From assembly GCF_012272855.1 (NCBI RefSeq), contig NZ_JAAXCQ010000004.1, positions 234,256 to 298,255 of the forward strand: a DNA stretch of 64,000 bases, given 5' to 3'. The position numbers were made by a program, and so were the translations under genes. Of this stretch, positions 8,962 to 17,324 are shown in pieces (the stretch's first letter is position 1; the number at the start of each line of letters is the position of its first letter). The stretch is from Arenibacter sp. 6A1 (GTDB lineage: Bacteria > Bacteroidota > Bacteroidia > Flavobacteriales > Flavobacteriaceae). The notes beneath the pieces were generated by a model, which ran no database searches, had not been told where the DNA came from, and was given only the letters and a program-made list of their open reading frames with translations.

Positions 8962-9704
8962 AGAGATGTATTCACTGAAATATTTTCCAATTCTATTGTA
9001 GAAAGCAACTGTAATTTACTGTCTTGATATAAACGATCTACCTCATAAAAGGAAACTTCTTGGCCTTCTGTTTTTAGGTTTTTATAGTCTACAAATCGAA
9101 TCCCGTTCACATACCGTTCATTATATGCTACCCTAAATCTGATTCCGCCACCATTTACATGAAATTTATAGGCCAGATAATCGGGCTTAAAAGATTGTTT
9201 GTTAAACCAATACAGGTAAACATCATCAAAATCGTCTCCTCCGCCCTCTTGGTCAAAGGTTACTTTTATTTTATAATATTCCTGATCACCAATTGTAACC
9301 TCGCCCAACAACTCTTTGTTAACGGCATTGTCATTAAGGCCATAGGGTAAAAAGGCAAAATAATGTACAGAATTCACGGAATTCGAATATAAGGTAGCCA
9401 GGGAATCCGTCAATGGCACTTTCCTGCCTTGAATGAATCGCCTAAACCCCTTAGGGTCTCTTATATCGATGATGGTATCGGAATCTTGCTTGCGTATTCT
9501 TTTAAGAATCCGTTTTCCTTTCTGCCATTCCGACTTGTACAAAAGGTCTCTAAACTCAAAGGAAACATCCGTAGTTTTATACAAGGGCCCGCCACTAGCT
9601 AAAATAGCATTATCTACAATCTCCTGGGCTGTTAAACCCCTTTTGGTTTTATCTTTACATCCTACCAAAAAAAGACCAACAAACAAGAACAATAAACCCC
9701 TCAT
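8958..9704 (-). CDS. DUF6503-type lipoprotein
   Basis: Taking the ATG at 9704 gives a 248-residue lipoprotein with signal MRGLLFLFVGLFLVGC (lipobox LVGC); the frame is open to 9725. The mature part begins with an LTAQEIVDNAILASGG segment and runs through beta-rich blocks such as FEFRDLLYKSEW, FLPYGLNDNAV and KIKVTFDQEGGGDDFDDVYLYWF. This layout matches the DUF6503 proteins common in Flavobacteriia, which resemble LolA/LolB-like lipid-carrier folds. The role is unknown, and the resemblance to LolA is inference. The gene is convergent with the preceding phosphatase and divergent from smpB. Confidence 0.75.
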   Translation of the reverse strand: MRGLLFLFVGLFLVGCKDKTKRGLTAQEIVDNAILASGGPLYKTTDVSFEFRDLLYKSEWQKGKRILKRIRKQDSDTIIDIRDPKGFRRFIQGRKVPLTDSLATLYSNSVNSVHYFAFLPYGLNDNAVNKELLGEVTIGDQEYYKIKVTFDQEGGGDDFDDVYLYWFNKQSFKPDYLAYKFHVNGGGIRFRVAYNERYVNGIRFVDYKNLKTEGQEVSFYEVDRLYQDSKLQLLSTIELENISVNTSL

Positions 9705-9800
9705 GAATTTTATTTTTAATATCATCGCAAAAACCTCAAATTTAATTAAAACATTCGTTAGATTCTGATTTATCTAAATGGTAAATCACAGAATTGTTCC

Positions 9801-9808
9801 TATTTTTG
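9801..9808 (+). promoter_or_regulatory. -7 promoter element for smpB
   Basis: TATTTTTG matches TAnnTTTG and ends 8 bp before the ATG at 9817. It lies downstream of the alternative ATG at 9778, so it supports 9817 as the real start and a very short leader. No -33 TTG is found at the expected distance. Confidence 0.5.
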
Positions 9809-9816
9809 TCAAACCT

Positions 9817-10278
9817 ATGCAGAAAAAAGTAAACATAAAAAATAAAAGAGCTAGATTCGATTATGAAATTCTAGACACCTATACCGCCGGAATCGTTTTA
9901 TCGGGTACCGAAATAAAATCTATCCGTGAAAGCCAGGCTTCTATTTCGGAAAGTTTTTGTGAATTCAACGATCACGGTGAGCTATTTGTTATTAACATGC
10001 AGGTCGATGAATATTCACACGGTACGCATTACAATCACAAACCTAAAGCCGAACGAAAACTTTTGCTTCAGCGCGGTGAATTAAAAAAGCTAGAAAAAGA
10101 AGTAAAGAATTCGGGCCTTACTATAGTTCCCTTAAATCTATTTGTTAACGACCGTGGACTTGCCAAGATAAATATAGCCTTGGCAAAAGGAAAGAAACTT
10201 TACGACAAACGAGAGACCATTAAGGACAGGGACAACAAAAAGAACCTGGATCGGATTAAAAAAAGTTTTAACAACTAA
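9817..10278 (+). CDS. smpB: SsrA-binding protein SmpB
   Basis: Starting at ATG 9817, the protein has 153 residues, the normal size. It begins MQKKVNIKNKRARFDYEIL and has the family core AGIVLSGTEIKSIRESQASISESF, YSHGTHYNHKPKAERKLLL, and a C-terminal basic tail (KKLYDKRETIKDRDNKK) that mimics the missing tRNA anticodon stem in tmRNA. SmpB binds tmRNA and allows trans-translation of stalled ribosomes. The frame extends upstream to 9778, but those 13 residues lack conservation and a promoter element lies inside them. It is convergent with pcm, sharing a small hairpin between them. tmRNA itself is not in the window. Confidence 0.95.
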   Translation: MQKKVNIKNKRARFDYEILDTYTAGIVLSGTEIKSIRESQASISESFCEFNDHGELFVINMQVDEYSHGTHYNHKPKAERKLLLQRGELKKLEKEVKNSGLTIVPLNLFVNDRGLAKINIALAKGKKLYDKRETIKDRDNKKNLDRIKKSFNN

Positions 10279-10282
10279 TATA

Positions 10283-10303
10283 GGCTACAACTTATTTGTA
10301 GCC
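10283..10303. terminator. Terminator-like hairpin between smpB and pcm
   Basis: An 8-bp stem GGCTACAA (10283-10290) / TTGTAGCC (10296-10303) with a 5-base loop fills the whole gap between the convergent stop codons. The following T-run is broken (TTAGTTCTT), so it may be a weak terminator for the plus strand. Confidence 0.55.
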
Positions 10304-10945
10304 TTAGTTCTTATCTTCCAATAAAGGAACAAACCTAAAGGATCCCAATTCTTTCTTTTCAAATTCTTTAGCCGATTTACGTATAAAAACGGTCATAATT
10401 TGTTCATCTACACCTACTGGAATTACGAGTCTACCTCCTATTTTCAGTTGTGCCAACAAAGGATTGGGAACAAATGGGGCTCCAGCTGTTACAATAATAC
10501 CGTCAAAAGGTGCTTCTTCGGACAATCCTTTATAGCCATCACCAAAAATGACGCTTTTTGGCCTATATCCCATCTTATTAAAAAAGATGTTGGTCTTCTT
10601 AAACAATTCTAACTGACGTTCTATGGTATACACTTTTGCTCCTAGCTTTAAAAGCACTGCAGTTTGGTAACCACTTCCTGTGCCTATTTCCAAAATTTTA
10701 TCATTTGGCTGCACCTCCAAAAGTTCTGATTGAAAAGCAACGGTATAGGGCTGTGAAATTGTTTGATCGGCCCCTATCGGAAAAGCTTTATCCTGATAGG
10801 CGTGATCCTCAAAACTACTATCGAGGAACAAATGCCTCGGGATAGTACGAATCGCATTTAATACACTTTCATTGGCAATTCCTTTTTCGATAAGGACATC
10901 TACCAATTTATTGCGCATTCCTCTATGTTTTAGGGTATCTTTCAC
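10304..10945 (-). CDS. pcm: Protein-L-isoaspartate O-methyltransferase
   Basis: The 213-residue SAM-dependent methyltransferase repairs isoaspartyl residues in aged proteins. It has the PCMT hallmarks IPRHLFLD, YQDKAFPIGADQTISQPYTVA and motif I ILEIGTGSGYQTAVL, and motif II FDGIIVTAGAP, followed by GGRLVIPVG. The length is typical for bacterial PCMTs. It reads toward smpB. No clear promoter is found upstream; a damaged small reading frame at 11057-11262 lies behind its start in the same direction. Confidence 0.95.
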   Translation of the reverse strand: MKDTLKHRGMRNKLVDVLIEKGIANESVLNAIRTIPRHLFLDSSFEDHAYQDKAFPIGADQTISQPYTVAFQSELLEVQPNDKILEIGTGSGYQTAVLLKLGAKVYTIERQLELFKKTNIFFNKMGYRPKSVIFGDGYKGLSEEAPFDGIIVTAGAPFVPNPLLAQLKIGGRLVIPVGVDEQIMTVFIRKSAKEFEKKELGSFRFVPLLEDKN

Positions 10946-11056
10946 AAGGTTTATTTTGGCTACTAAGGTAAAGTTGAATTAAAATAAAACAAAATATAAA
11001 GACCGCAATCTAATCCTTTCAGAGATACATCCGTACTATATTTTAGAAATATTCGC

Positions 11057-11262
11057 CTAAGGGCCATTTACATCTGTGAGGGCCGGGTCAACCGTTATTC
11101 TTCCTAAAAACAAAGGACGATCTACATCCATAACAATCACACTGTCGTCCAATACCTTAGCAACACCATTACCCAAACCAAAGCACAACGTCTCCTTATT
11201 GTTATTAAGAACAACCTTACACCCCTTCAATAATTCATTTTAAAAGGCCGAACTTTTTCCAT
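11057..11262 (-). pseudogene. Small frameshifted reading frame of unknown origin
   Basis: From the ATG at 11262 the minus strand reads MEKVRPFK and then meets a stop after four more codons. In the -1 frame a continuous run of about 58 codons follows without a stop (beginning NELLKGCKVVLNNN and ending in DPALTDVNGP, TAG at 11057-11059). Adding a single A to the AAAA run at about 11240-11243 would join the two parts into one protein of about 68 residues. The composition (VLDDSVIVMDVDRPLFLGRI) looks coding. It could be a recently broken gene, a sequencing error in an A-run, or chance. I do not recognise the product. Confidence 0.35.
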
Positions 11263-11290
11263 TTAAGACCAAAGAATAACAAACTATCCC

Positions 11291-11298
11291 TATTTTTG
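11291..11298 (+). promoter_or_regulatory. -7 promoter element for the Gfo/Idh gene
   Basis: TATTTTTG matches TAnnTTTG and ends 15 bp before ATG 11314. It overlaps the upstream alternative ATG at 11296, so it supports 11314 as the start. A matching -33 TTG is not present. Confidence 0.45.
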
Positions 11299-11313
11299 AA
11301 GAAAACTAAAACT

Positions 11314-12273
11314 ATGCTAAAAGTGGGCGTCCTAGGAGCAGGACATTTAGGGAAAATACACCTCCGATTACTCAATCAATCTACAAAATATACCTTAGTC
11401 GGTTTTTACGATCCAGATGCCATTAATGGAAATAAGGTAGCAGCAGAATTCGGGTATGAATATTATGACAATATAAATACATTGTTAGATGCTGTAGATG
11501 TCATCGATATTGTAACCCCAACCTTGTCGCATTTTGATTGTGCCAAAAAGGCAATAACCAAAGGGAAACACGTTTTTATAGAAAAACCCATCACTAACAC
11601 TTTAGAAGAAGCAGAAGAACTCCTTGTTTTAGAAAAAGAATACGGGGTTAAAGGACAGGTAGGTCATGTAGAACGGTTTAATCCGGCTTTTATGGCGGTA
11701 AAAGATAATATCGACAGCCCTATGTTCATTGAAACACACCGATTGGCCGAATTTAATCCGAGAGGAACCGACGTACCAGTGGTTTTAGACTTAATGATCC
11801 ATGATATAGACGCCATTTTAAGTGTGGTAAATTCCGAGGTAAAACAAATAAACGCCAGTGGAGTATCGGTGATCAGTAATTCTCCAGATATCGCCAATGC
11901 CAGGATTGAATTCAAAAACGGATGTGTCGCCAACTTAACGGCCAGCCGAATTTCCTTAAAAAACATGCGTAAATCGCGCTTCTTTCAACGAGACGCGTAT
12001 ATTTCGGTAGACTTCCTAGAGAAAAAAGTAGAAGTTGTAAAGATGAAGGAAGCTCCTGAAGTAGCAGGAGATTTTGATATGATATTACAAAATGCCGAAG
12101 GGGTAAAAAAACAAATCTATTTTGAGAATCCCGAGATCCCAGGCAACAATGCTATATTAGACGAATTGGAAACTTTTGCCGATGCCATAAACAATGATAC
12201 TACTCCGGTAGTAACCCTTGCACAAGGAACCCAGGCATTGCGAGTAGCCTTACAAATTATTGCATCTTTTTAA
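11314..12273 (+). CDS. Gfo/Idh/MocA-family NAD(P)-dependent oxidoreductase
   Basis: From ATG 11314 the product has 319 residues and begins MLKVGVLGAGHLGKIHLRLL, an NAD(P)-binding Rossmann fold with GxGxxG. The family motif EKPIT (the conserved EKP lysine) is followed by VGHVERFNPAF and the substrate-domain stretch VLDLMIHDIDAI with the conserved H-D pair. Such enzymes oxidise or reduce sugar-like substrates; the substrate is not readable. The gene is 12 bp ahead of a 3-hydroxyacyl-CoA dehydrogenase and probably cotranscribed. An earlier ATG at 11296 would add six unconserved residues and is less likely because of the promoter element there. Confidence 0.9.
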   Translation: MLKVGVLGAGHLGKIHLRLLNQSTKYTLVGFYDPDAINGNKVAAEFGYEYYDNINTLLDAVDVIDIVTPTLSHFDCAKKAITKGKHVFIEKPITNTLEEAEELLVLEKEYGVKGQVGHVERFNPAFMAVKDNIDSPMFIETHRLAEFNPRGTDVPVVLDLMIHDIDAILSVVNSEVKQINASGVSVISNSPDIANARIEFKNGCVANLTASRISLKNMRKSRFFQRDAYISVDFLEKKVEVVKMKEAPEVAGDFDMILQNAEGVKKQIYFENPEIPGNNAILDELETFADAINNDTTPVVTLAQGTQALRVALQIIASF

Positions 12274-12285
12274 AAAAACAGGAGT

Positions 12286-13173
12286 ATGAAGAATATTGCA
12301 GTTATCGGTGCCGGAACGATGGGAAATGGAATTGCCCATGTATTTGCCCAAAATGGATACGCTACCAATCTTATCGATATTTCCCCAACATCCTTAGAAA
12401 AAGGCGTGGCCACTATTGCCAAAAATTTGGATAGAATGCTAGCGAAAGCCGTCATTACTGAGGAAGAAAAGGCAAAAACCTTAGGAAAAATAAGTACCTA
12501 CACCGACTTAGACCAAGGGGTGAAAAATGTTGATTTGGTAGTAGAAGCGGCCACCGAAAACTTGGCCTTAAAATTAAAGATATTCAAGGAGCTCGATCTT
12601 CTTTGTGAGCCTAAAACCATTTTAGCCACCAATACCTCTTCCATTTCCATTACGCAAATAGCTGCTGCTACCCAGCGTCCCGATAAAGTTATCGGGATGC
12701 ATTTTATGAATCCTGTACCCATCATGAAACTGGTAGAAATCATTCGCGGATATAGTACTTCCGATGAAGTCTCCGAATTGATTATGGCATTATCGCGTAA
12801 ACTCGACAAAACCCCTACAGCCGTAAATGACTACCCTGGTTTTGTTGCCAATAGAATATTAATGCCAATGATAAACGAGGCTGTTGAAACGCTTTACAAC
12901 GGTGTGGCCGGAGTTGACGAAATAGATACGGTAATGAGATTGGGCATGGCCCATCCTATGGGCCCCCTACAATTGGCCGATTTTATAGGACTCGACGTTT
13001 GTTTATCCATATTAAACGTAATGTACGATGGATTTAAAAATCCAAAATACGCCCCTTGTCCCTTACTGGTAAATATGGTTATGGCAGGCAAGTTGGGGGT
13101 AAAGTCCGGGGAAGGTTTTTACGATTATGCTGCCTCTCGCAAGGCAGAAACCGTCTCCAAACAATTTCAATAA
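12286..13173 (+). CDS. 3-hydroxybutyryl-CoA dehydrogenase (3-hydroxyacyl-CoA dehydrogenase)
   Basis: The 295-residue protein begins KNIAVIGAGTMGNGIAHVFAQNG, the NAD-binding fold of 3-hydroxyacyl-CoA dehydrogenases. ATNTSSISITQIA, GMHFMNPVPIMKLVEII (with the catalytic His) and the C-terminal domain sequence NDYPGFVANRILMPMINEA, GVAGVDEIDTVMRLGMAHPMGPLQLADFIGLD all fit. It oxidises (S)-3-hydroxyacyl-CoA to 3-ketoacyl-CoA with NAD+, for beta-oxidation or butanoate/phenylacetate pathways. Length 295 is that of the single-domain short form (Hbd/PaaH), with no hydratase fused. An AGGAG is visible 5 bp before the ATG, unusual for this phylum. The following gene is yggS. Confidence 0.93.
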   Translation: MKNIAVIGAGTMGNGIAHVFAQNGYATNLIDISPTSLEKGVATIAKNLDRMLAKAVITEEEKAKTLGKISTYTDLDQGVKNVDLVVEAATENLALKLKIFKELDLLCEPKTILATNTSSISITQIAAATQRPDKVIGMHFMNPVPIMKLVEIIRGYSTSDEVSELIMALSRKLDKTPTAVNDYPGFVANRILMPMINEAVETLYNGVAGVDEIDTVMRLGMAHPMGPLQLADFIGLDVCLSILNVMYDGFKNPKYAPCPLLVNMVMAGKLGVKSGEGFYDYAASRKAETVSKQFQ

Positions 13174-13235
13174 TCAAAGCGCTATGTAGTGTAAGGCGCT
13201 AGCCCTACAACAAATAAAATTTTATAACACAAAAC

Positions 13236-13889
13236 ATGTCTGTTAAAGATAATCTTATAACCATCAAGGAGTCCCTTCCGGCCCATGTCACCTTAGTGGC
13301 CGTTTCCAAAACCAAGCCAATTAGTGATATTGAGGAGGCCTATGCTGCTGGGCAACGGATATTTGGCGAAAACAAGATACAGGAAATGACCCAAAAATGG
13401 GAAGCCTTGCCAAAAGATATCGCTTGGCATATGATTGGCCACGTGCAACGCAATAAGGTGAAATACATGGCAGAATACGTGTCATTGATTCACGGGGTAG
13501 ACAGCTTAAAGCTACTTCAGGAAATTAACAAACAAGCCAAAAAACACCAACGTGTAATTCCATGTTTGCTTCAGTTCCATATTGCCGAGGAAGCTACCAA
13601 GTTTGGGTTTGACGAAGCAGAATTCAACGCGCTTATTGCCTCCGGAAACATATCGGCTCTGCAACATATTAAAATAGTCGGCTGTATGGGAATGGCTACC
13701 TTTACAGATGACCAGCATCAAATAAGAAGGGAGTTTAAAACCCTTAAAACCCTATTCGATCGCGCTAAAACAAAATTTCCAGAAATATCTACCTTATCTA
13801 TGGGAATGAGTGGCGACTATCAAATTGCTATTGAAGAAGGCAGTACGATGGTACGGTTAGGGAGCAGTATTTTTGGCTCCCGAAAATAG
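13236..13889 (+). CDS. YggS-family PLP homeostasis protein
   Basis: A 217-residue single-domain PLP-binding protein of normal family length. The PLP lysine is in VAVSKTKP (Lys25), followed by FGENKIQEMTQKW, WHMIGHVQRNKVK, the phosphate-holding region LSMGMSGDYQIAIEEGSTMVRLGSSIFG near the C-terminus. PLPBP/YggS proteins buffer pyridoxal 5'-phosphate and affect amino-acid metabolism in the cytosol; they have no established catalytic reaction. It lies 62 bp behind the hydroxyacyl-CoA dehydrogenase and 71 bp before the exonuclease gene, which has its own -7 element. Confidence 0.94.
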   Translation: MSVKDNLITIKESLPAHVTLVAVSKTKPISDIEEAYAAGQRIFGENKIQEMTQKWEALPKDIAWHMIGHVQRNKVKYMAEYVSLIHGVDSLKLLQEINKQAKKHQRVIPCLLQFHIAEEATKFGFDEAEFNALIASGNISALQHIKIVGCMGMATFTDDQHQIRREFKTLKTLFDRAKTKFPEISTLSMGMSGDYQIAIEEGSTMVRLGSSIFGSRK

Positions 13890-13925
13890 CCCTTCTACAA
13901 CCCTAAGACTTGCAAAGGGAATACC

Positions 13926-13933
13926 TATATTTG
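13926..13933 (+). promoter_or_regulatory. -7 promoter element for the exonuclease gene
   Basis: TATATTTG matches TAnnTTTG and lies 28 bp before ATG 13961. The nearest TTG (13910-13912) is only 13 bp away, short for a -33 element, so the site is a partial match. Confidence 0.45.
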
Positions 13934-13960
13934 TTTTAAATTTGAATCATAGCAGCATAC

Positions 13961-15328
13961 ATGTACGTTATACTTGACATAGAAACCACCGGCGGAAAAT
14001 ATAATGAAGAGGGGGTTACGGAAATTGCAATCCATAGATTTGACGGACATCAAGTTGTTGATCAATTTATAAGCCTTGTTAATCCCGAAAAAGAAATTCA
14101 GCCTTTTGTTGTAAAACTTACCGGAATCAACAACAATATGTTACGAACGGCCCCTAAATTTCACGAGGTTGCCAAACGCATCGTAGAGATTACCCAAGAC
14201 GCAGTGATCGTAGCACATAATGCCCAGTTCGACTACCGTATTCTAAGAACGGAATTTAGAAGACTGGGGTATAATTTTGAACGAAAAACGCTTTGTACTG
14301 TAGAGCTATCCAAACAACTACTTCCGGATGCCGACTCTTATAGTCTGGGTAAATTAGTGCGTTCGCTCGGAATCCCGGTCAGTGATCGCCACAGGGCCAA
14401 CGGAGACGCTTTAGCGACCTTACAACTCTTTAAGCTACTACTATCTAAAGACTTGGACAAAACCATTATCAAGAGCGTCCTAAGAAGTGAAAACCAAGGA
14501 GAACTATCGCCTAGGCAATTGGATATTATAGATGGGCTACCTTCAGAAACCGGAATGTACTATTTGCACAACAAAGATGGAGACCTAATATTATTGGGAA
14601 AAAGCAGTAATATAAAAAAAAGGGTCAACCAATATTTTACCAGTAATGGCAGCCGTGCTAAAAAAATTCAAAAAGAAACCAAGAGTGCTACTTTCGAAAA
14701 AACAGGCAACGAATTGATAGCTCTTTTAAAAGAAAACGCCGAATTAACAAGAAACAAACCCAAATACAATACATTTTCTAAAAAGAGGTTGTTTTCCCAT
14801 GGTTTGTACAAGGCGGTCAACGAACATGGCTATATAACAATTCAAGTTGCCAAAATAGCACCAAGAACAAAGCCCATTACAACTTTCAACAGTGCCCTGG
14901 CAGCAGAGAATTTCCTGTATAAACTTAGAGACGAATTTAACCTTTGCAATAAGATCAATGGCTTGTCACAGGCAAAAAAACACTGTTCACATTACGAGGA
15001 GCAAGCTTGTTACGGTGGATGTATTAAAAAGGAATCACCCGAAAGTTACAACCAAAGGGTACAACAGGCCATCGATAAATACAGTTTGTCTGGAAAAAAC
15101 ATATTAATCACGGATAAAGGCAGAGAAATAGGGGAACGCAGCGGTATTTTAATTAAGAATGGTGTTTTTAAAGGCTTGGGGTATTTTAATTTAAACCATC
15201 AAATTAATAATAACCATATCTTAGAGTCTATTATAACCCCTATGAAGGCAAATCCGAATAGTTCTTACCTCATAGAATCGTACCTTCGAAAAAAAAGAGT
15301 TTTAAAAATTATAGATTTAAATTTTTAA
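13961..15328 (+). CDS. DEDDh exonuclease fused to a GIY-YIG nuclease domain
   Basis: The 455-residue protein joins an epsilon-like DEDDh 3'-5' exonuclease (residues 1-160; DIETTGG with Asp6/Glu8, HNAQFDYRIL with Asp91, HRANGDA with His144/Asp149) to a UvrC/Cho-like GIY-YIG nuclease domain (about 194-275; ETGMYYL..., LLGKSSNIKKRV). After it comes a Cys-rich UvrC-type segment, CNK..HCSHYEEQACYGGC. Such DnaQ-UvrC fusions occur in several bacteria and are thought to act in repair or proofreading, but the biological role is not settled. The K+ channel gene begins 4 bp after its stop codon, so the genes are probably cotranscribed. Confidence 0.9.
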   Translation: MYVILDIETTGGKYNEEGVTEIAIHRFDGHQVVDQFISLVNPEKEIQPFVVKLTGINNNMLRTAPKFHEVAKRIVEITQDAVIVAHNAQFDYRILRTEFRRLGYNFERKTLCTVELSKQLLPDADSYSLGKLVRSLGIPVSDRHRANGDALATLQLFKLLLSKDLDKTIIKSVLRSENQGELSPRQLDIIDGLPSETGMYYLHNKDGDLILLGKSSNIKKRVNQYFTSNGSRAKKIQKETKSATFEKTGNELIALLKENAELTRNKPKYNTFSKKRLFSHGLYKAVNEHGYITIQVAKIAPRTKPITTFNSALAAENFLYKLRDEFNLCNKINGLSQAKKHCSHYEEQACYGGCIKKESPESYNQRVQQAIDKYSLSGKNILITDKGREIGERSGILIKNGVFKGLGYFNLNHQINNNHILESIITPMKANPNSSYLIESYLRKKRVLKIIDLNF

Positions 15329-15331
15329 ATT

Positions 15332-16171
15332 TTGAAAACACAGCAACCAAATAAGAAATGGATAGCCAAGCTTCACGAAATTATTTATGGGACCCATACT
15401 CCCGCCGGGAGGCTTTTTGATATCTTATTATTGGTTATAATTGTCTATAGCGTTATTATTGTAATGCTAGAGAGTGTTCCTTGGATTGATCAACATTACC
15501 ATAAATTCCTAAATTACTCCGAGTGGGTTGTTACTATTTTATTTTCCATTGAGTATATCCTAAGGATCATTTCTATCCGACAGCCCAAGAAGTATATTTT
15601 CAGTTTTTTCGGTATTGTTGATTTTCTTTCAACCATTCCAAAATACCTATCATTATTCTTAATTGGGTCCCAATATCTAACGGCTTTTAGAATATTGCGA
15701 TTGTTAAGGGTTTTCCGAATTCTTAAATTAGTTCGTTTTGTTGGCGAGTCTAATAATTTGATCCGGGCATTGAACGCTAGTAAGACAAAAATATTTGTAT
15801 TCGTATTTTTTATCGTTGTGATATCTATTTTATTAGGTACCGTAATGTATATTGTAGAGGGGCCTCAACACGGATTCAATAGCATTCCACATAGCGTATA
15901 TTGGACTGTTGTAACCTTAACCACCGTAGGGTACGGAGATATTTCCCCAGAAACTCCTTTGGGACAATTCATTGCCACCATTGTTATGATCATCGGTTAT
16001 GGCATAATTGCCGTTCCTACAGGAATTGTATCATCCGAATACGCCTCTAGAATGAATACGGCTAAAAAAATGGATGCCGGCAGAGCATGTACCGAGTGCG
16101 GCTCGGAAATATTACGTGCCGATGCCCATTACTGTAGGCAATGCGGGAATAAATTGAGAGAAGAAGAATGA
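15332..16171 (+). CDS. Voltage-gated potassium channel with C-terminal zinc ribbon
   Basis: The 279-residue product is an inner-membrane Kv-type channel: six membrane segments, a basic S4 (119-139; FRILRLLRVFRILKLVR), and the pore motif TLTTVGYGDISP with selectivity filter TVGYGD (198-203). After S6 the tail has CxxC...CxxC (Cys253, 256, 268, 271), a zinc ribbon. The only reasonable start is TTG at 15332, three bases after the nuclease stop; the next in-frame ATG falls inside the first membrane helix. The miaA ATG overlaps its stop (ATGA). A role in membrane potential or K+ release is family knowledge; the ribbon's partner is unknown. Confidence 0.9.
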   Translation: MKTQQPNKKWIAKLHEIIYGTHTPAGRLFDILLLVIIVYSVIIVMLESVPWIDQHYHKFLNYSEWVVTILFSIEYILRIISIRQPKKYIFSFFGIVDFLSTIPKYLSLFLIGSQYLTAFRILRLLRVFRILKLVRFVGESNNLIRALNASKTKIFVFVFFIVVISILLGTVMYIVEGPQHGFNSIPHSVYWTVVTLTTVGYGDISPETPLGQFIATIVMIIGYGIIAVPTGIVSSEYASRMNTAKKMDAGRACTECGSEILRADAHYCRQCGNKLREEE

Positions 16172-17076
16172 AAGAGAAAGTATTAATTTCAGTAGTTGGC
16201 CCTACTGCGATCGGTAAAACAAAATTAGCCATTGCCTTGGCACAACATTATAAGACCGTTATAATATCTGCAGATTCTAGGCAGTTTTTTAAGGAAATGA
16301 CCATAGGAACTGCTGTTCCGTCGAAGGAGGAGTTGCAGGCAGCCAAACATTATTTTATTCAGCACAAAAGTATTTTTGAGGAATACTCGGTTGGAGATTT
16401 TGAAAGGGATACTCTTGAATTGTTGGCTGAATTATACAAAACCAATGATATTATTATCATGGTGGGTGGCAGCGGACTATATATTGATGCGGTGGTCAAA
16501 GGACTAGACTCTTTCCCAGACGTTTCTCCATCAATACGCGCCGAACTAAATAAAACTTTAGAGACAGAAGGGATTGCTAAACTTCAAAAGCTATTAGAAG
16601 AATTAGATGTTGACTATTATCAGAAGGTTGACATTAACAATCCACATAGGCTTATTAGAGCTTTGGAGATCTGCCTAGGAACAGGACAGCCCTACTCTTC
16701 ATTTTTAAACAAAGAGAAAGAACCCCGTCCCTTTAAAACCATTACAGTGGGCATTAAAGCCGAAAGGGAGATCATTTACGACCGTATCAATCAGCGCGTA
16801 GATCTTATGATGAAGGAAGGCTTGTTAGACGAGGTAAAGCCTTTATTAGAGCATCAGGCCCTAAACGCGTTACAGACCGTTGGTTACCGAGAACTTTTCC
16901 GTTATTTGAATGGTGAAATTCCGCTAGAATTTGCAATTTCTGAAATCAAGAAAAACACTAGAAGGTTCGCAAAAAGACAAATGACCTGGTTTAACAAAAA
17001 GACCGATACCATTTGGACTACCCCTTCCGAAGAAACGGAAGATCTTATTGTAAAAATAGATCAAGAGTTGATATAA
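16168..17076 (+). CDS. miaA: tRNA dimethylallyltransferase MiaA
   Basis: The 302-residue enzyme transfers a dimethylallyl group to A37 of tRNAs reading UNN codons. It carries the P-loop GPTAIGKT (11-18), the family DSRQFFKEMTIGTA and GGSGLYIDAV motifs, and the C-terminal VGYRELFRYLNGEI and NTRRFAKRQMTWF region. The length is typical (about 300). It overlaps the channel gene by 4 bp (ATGA), implying translational coupling. The downstream region is noncoding and holds one copy of the 85-bp repeat in the opposite orientation. Confidence 0.96.
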   Translation: MKEKVLISVVGPTAIGKTKLAIALAQHYKTVIISADSRQFFKEMTIGTAVPSKEELQAAKHYFIQHKSIFEEYSVGDFERDTLELLAELYKTNDIIIMVGGSGLYIDAVVKGLDSFPDVSPSIRAELNKTLETEGIAKLQKLLEELDVDYYQKVDINNPHRLIRALEICLGTGQPYSSFLNKEKEPRPFKTITVGIKAEREIIYDRINQRVDLMMKEGLLDEVKPLLEHQALNALQTVGYRELFRYLNGEIPLEFAISEIKKNTRRFAKRQMTWFNKKTDTIWTTPSEETEDLIVKIDQELI

Positions 17077-17324
17077 CAGAAGGTGTTCTTATTCTTTTAG
17101 CAACAACACCCATAAAATAATTCCTTTATAAGCAAGGATAAACCGTTGTAGGTCTTTCCCAAATACACATAAAAACAGCCCATGGGTAATGGTTTTATAT
17201 TTTTACGGAAACGTATGATTCTAAAAGCCCCTTGACTACCCTACGGCAGCTCTCTGTAAAATCTGTGCCAATTAAACTTTATAGTTACATCCATTACTAT
17301 CATTGCCACATTTGCCCTTTGTAT

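Larger units (their letters stand above)
10946..11313. other. 368-bp gap between pcm and the oxidoreductase gene
   Basis: The stretch holds a broken minus-strand frame (11057-11262, described separately) and the -7 element of the downstream gene at 11291-11298. The part from 10946 to 11056 is AT-rich and shows nothing further that I can assign. Confidence 0.6.
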
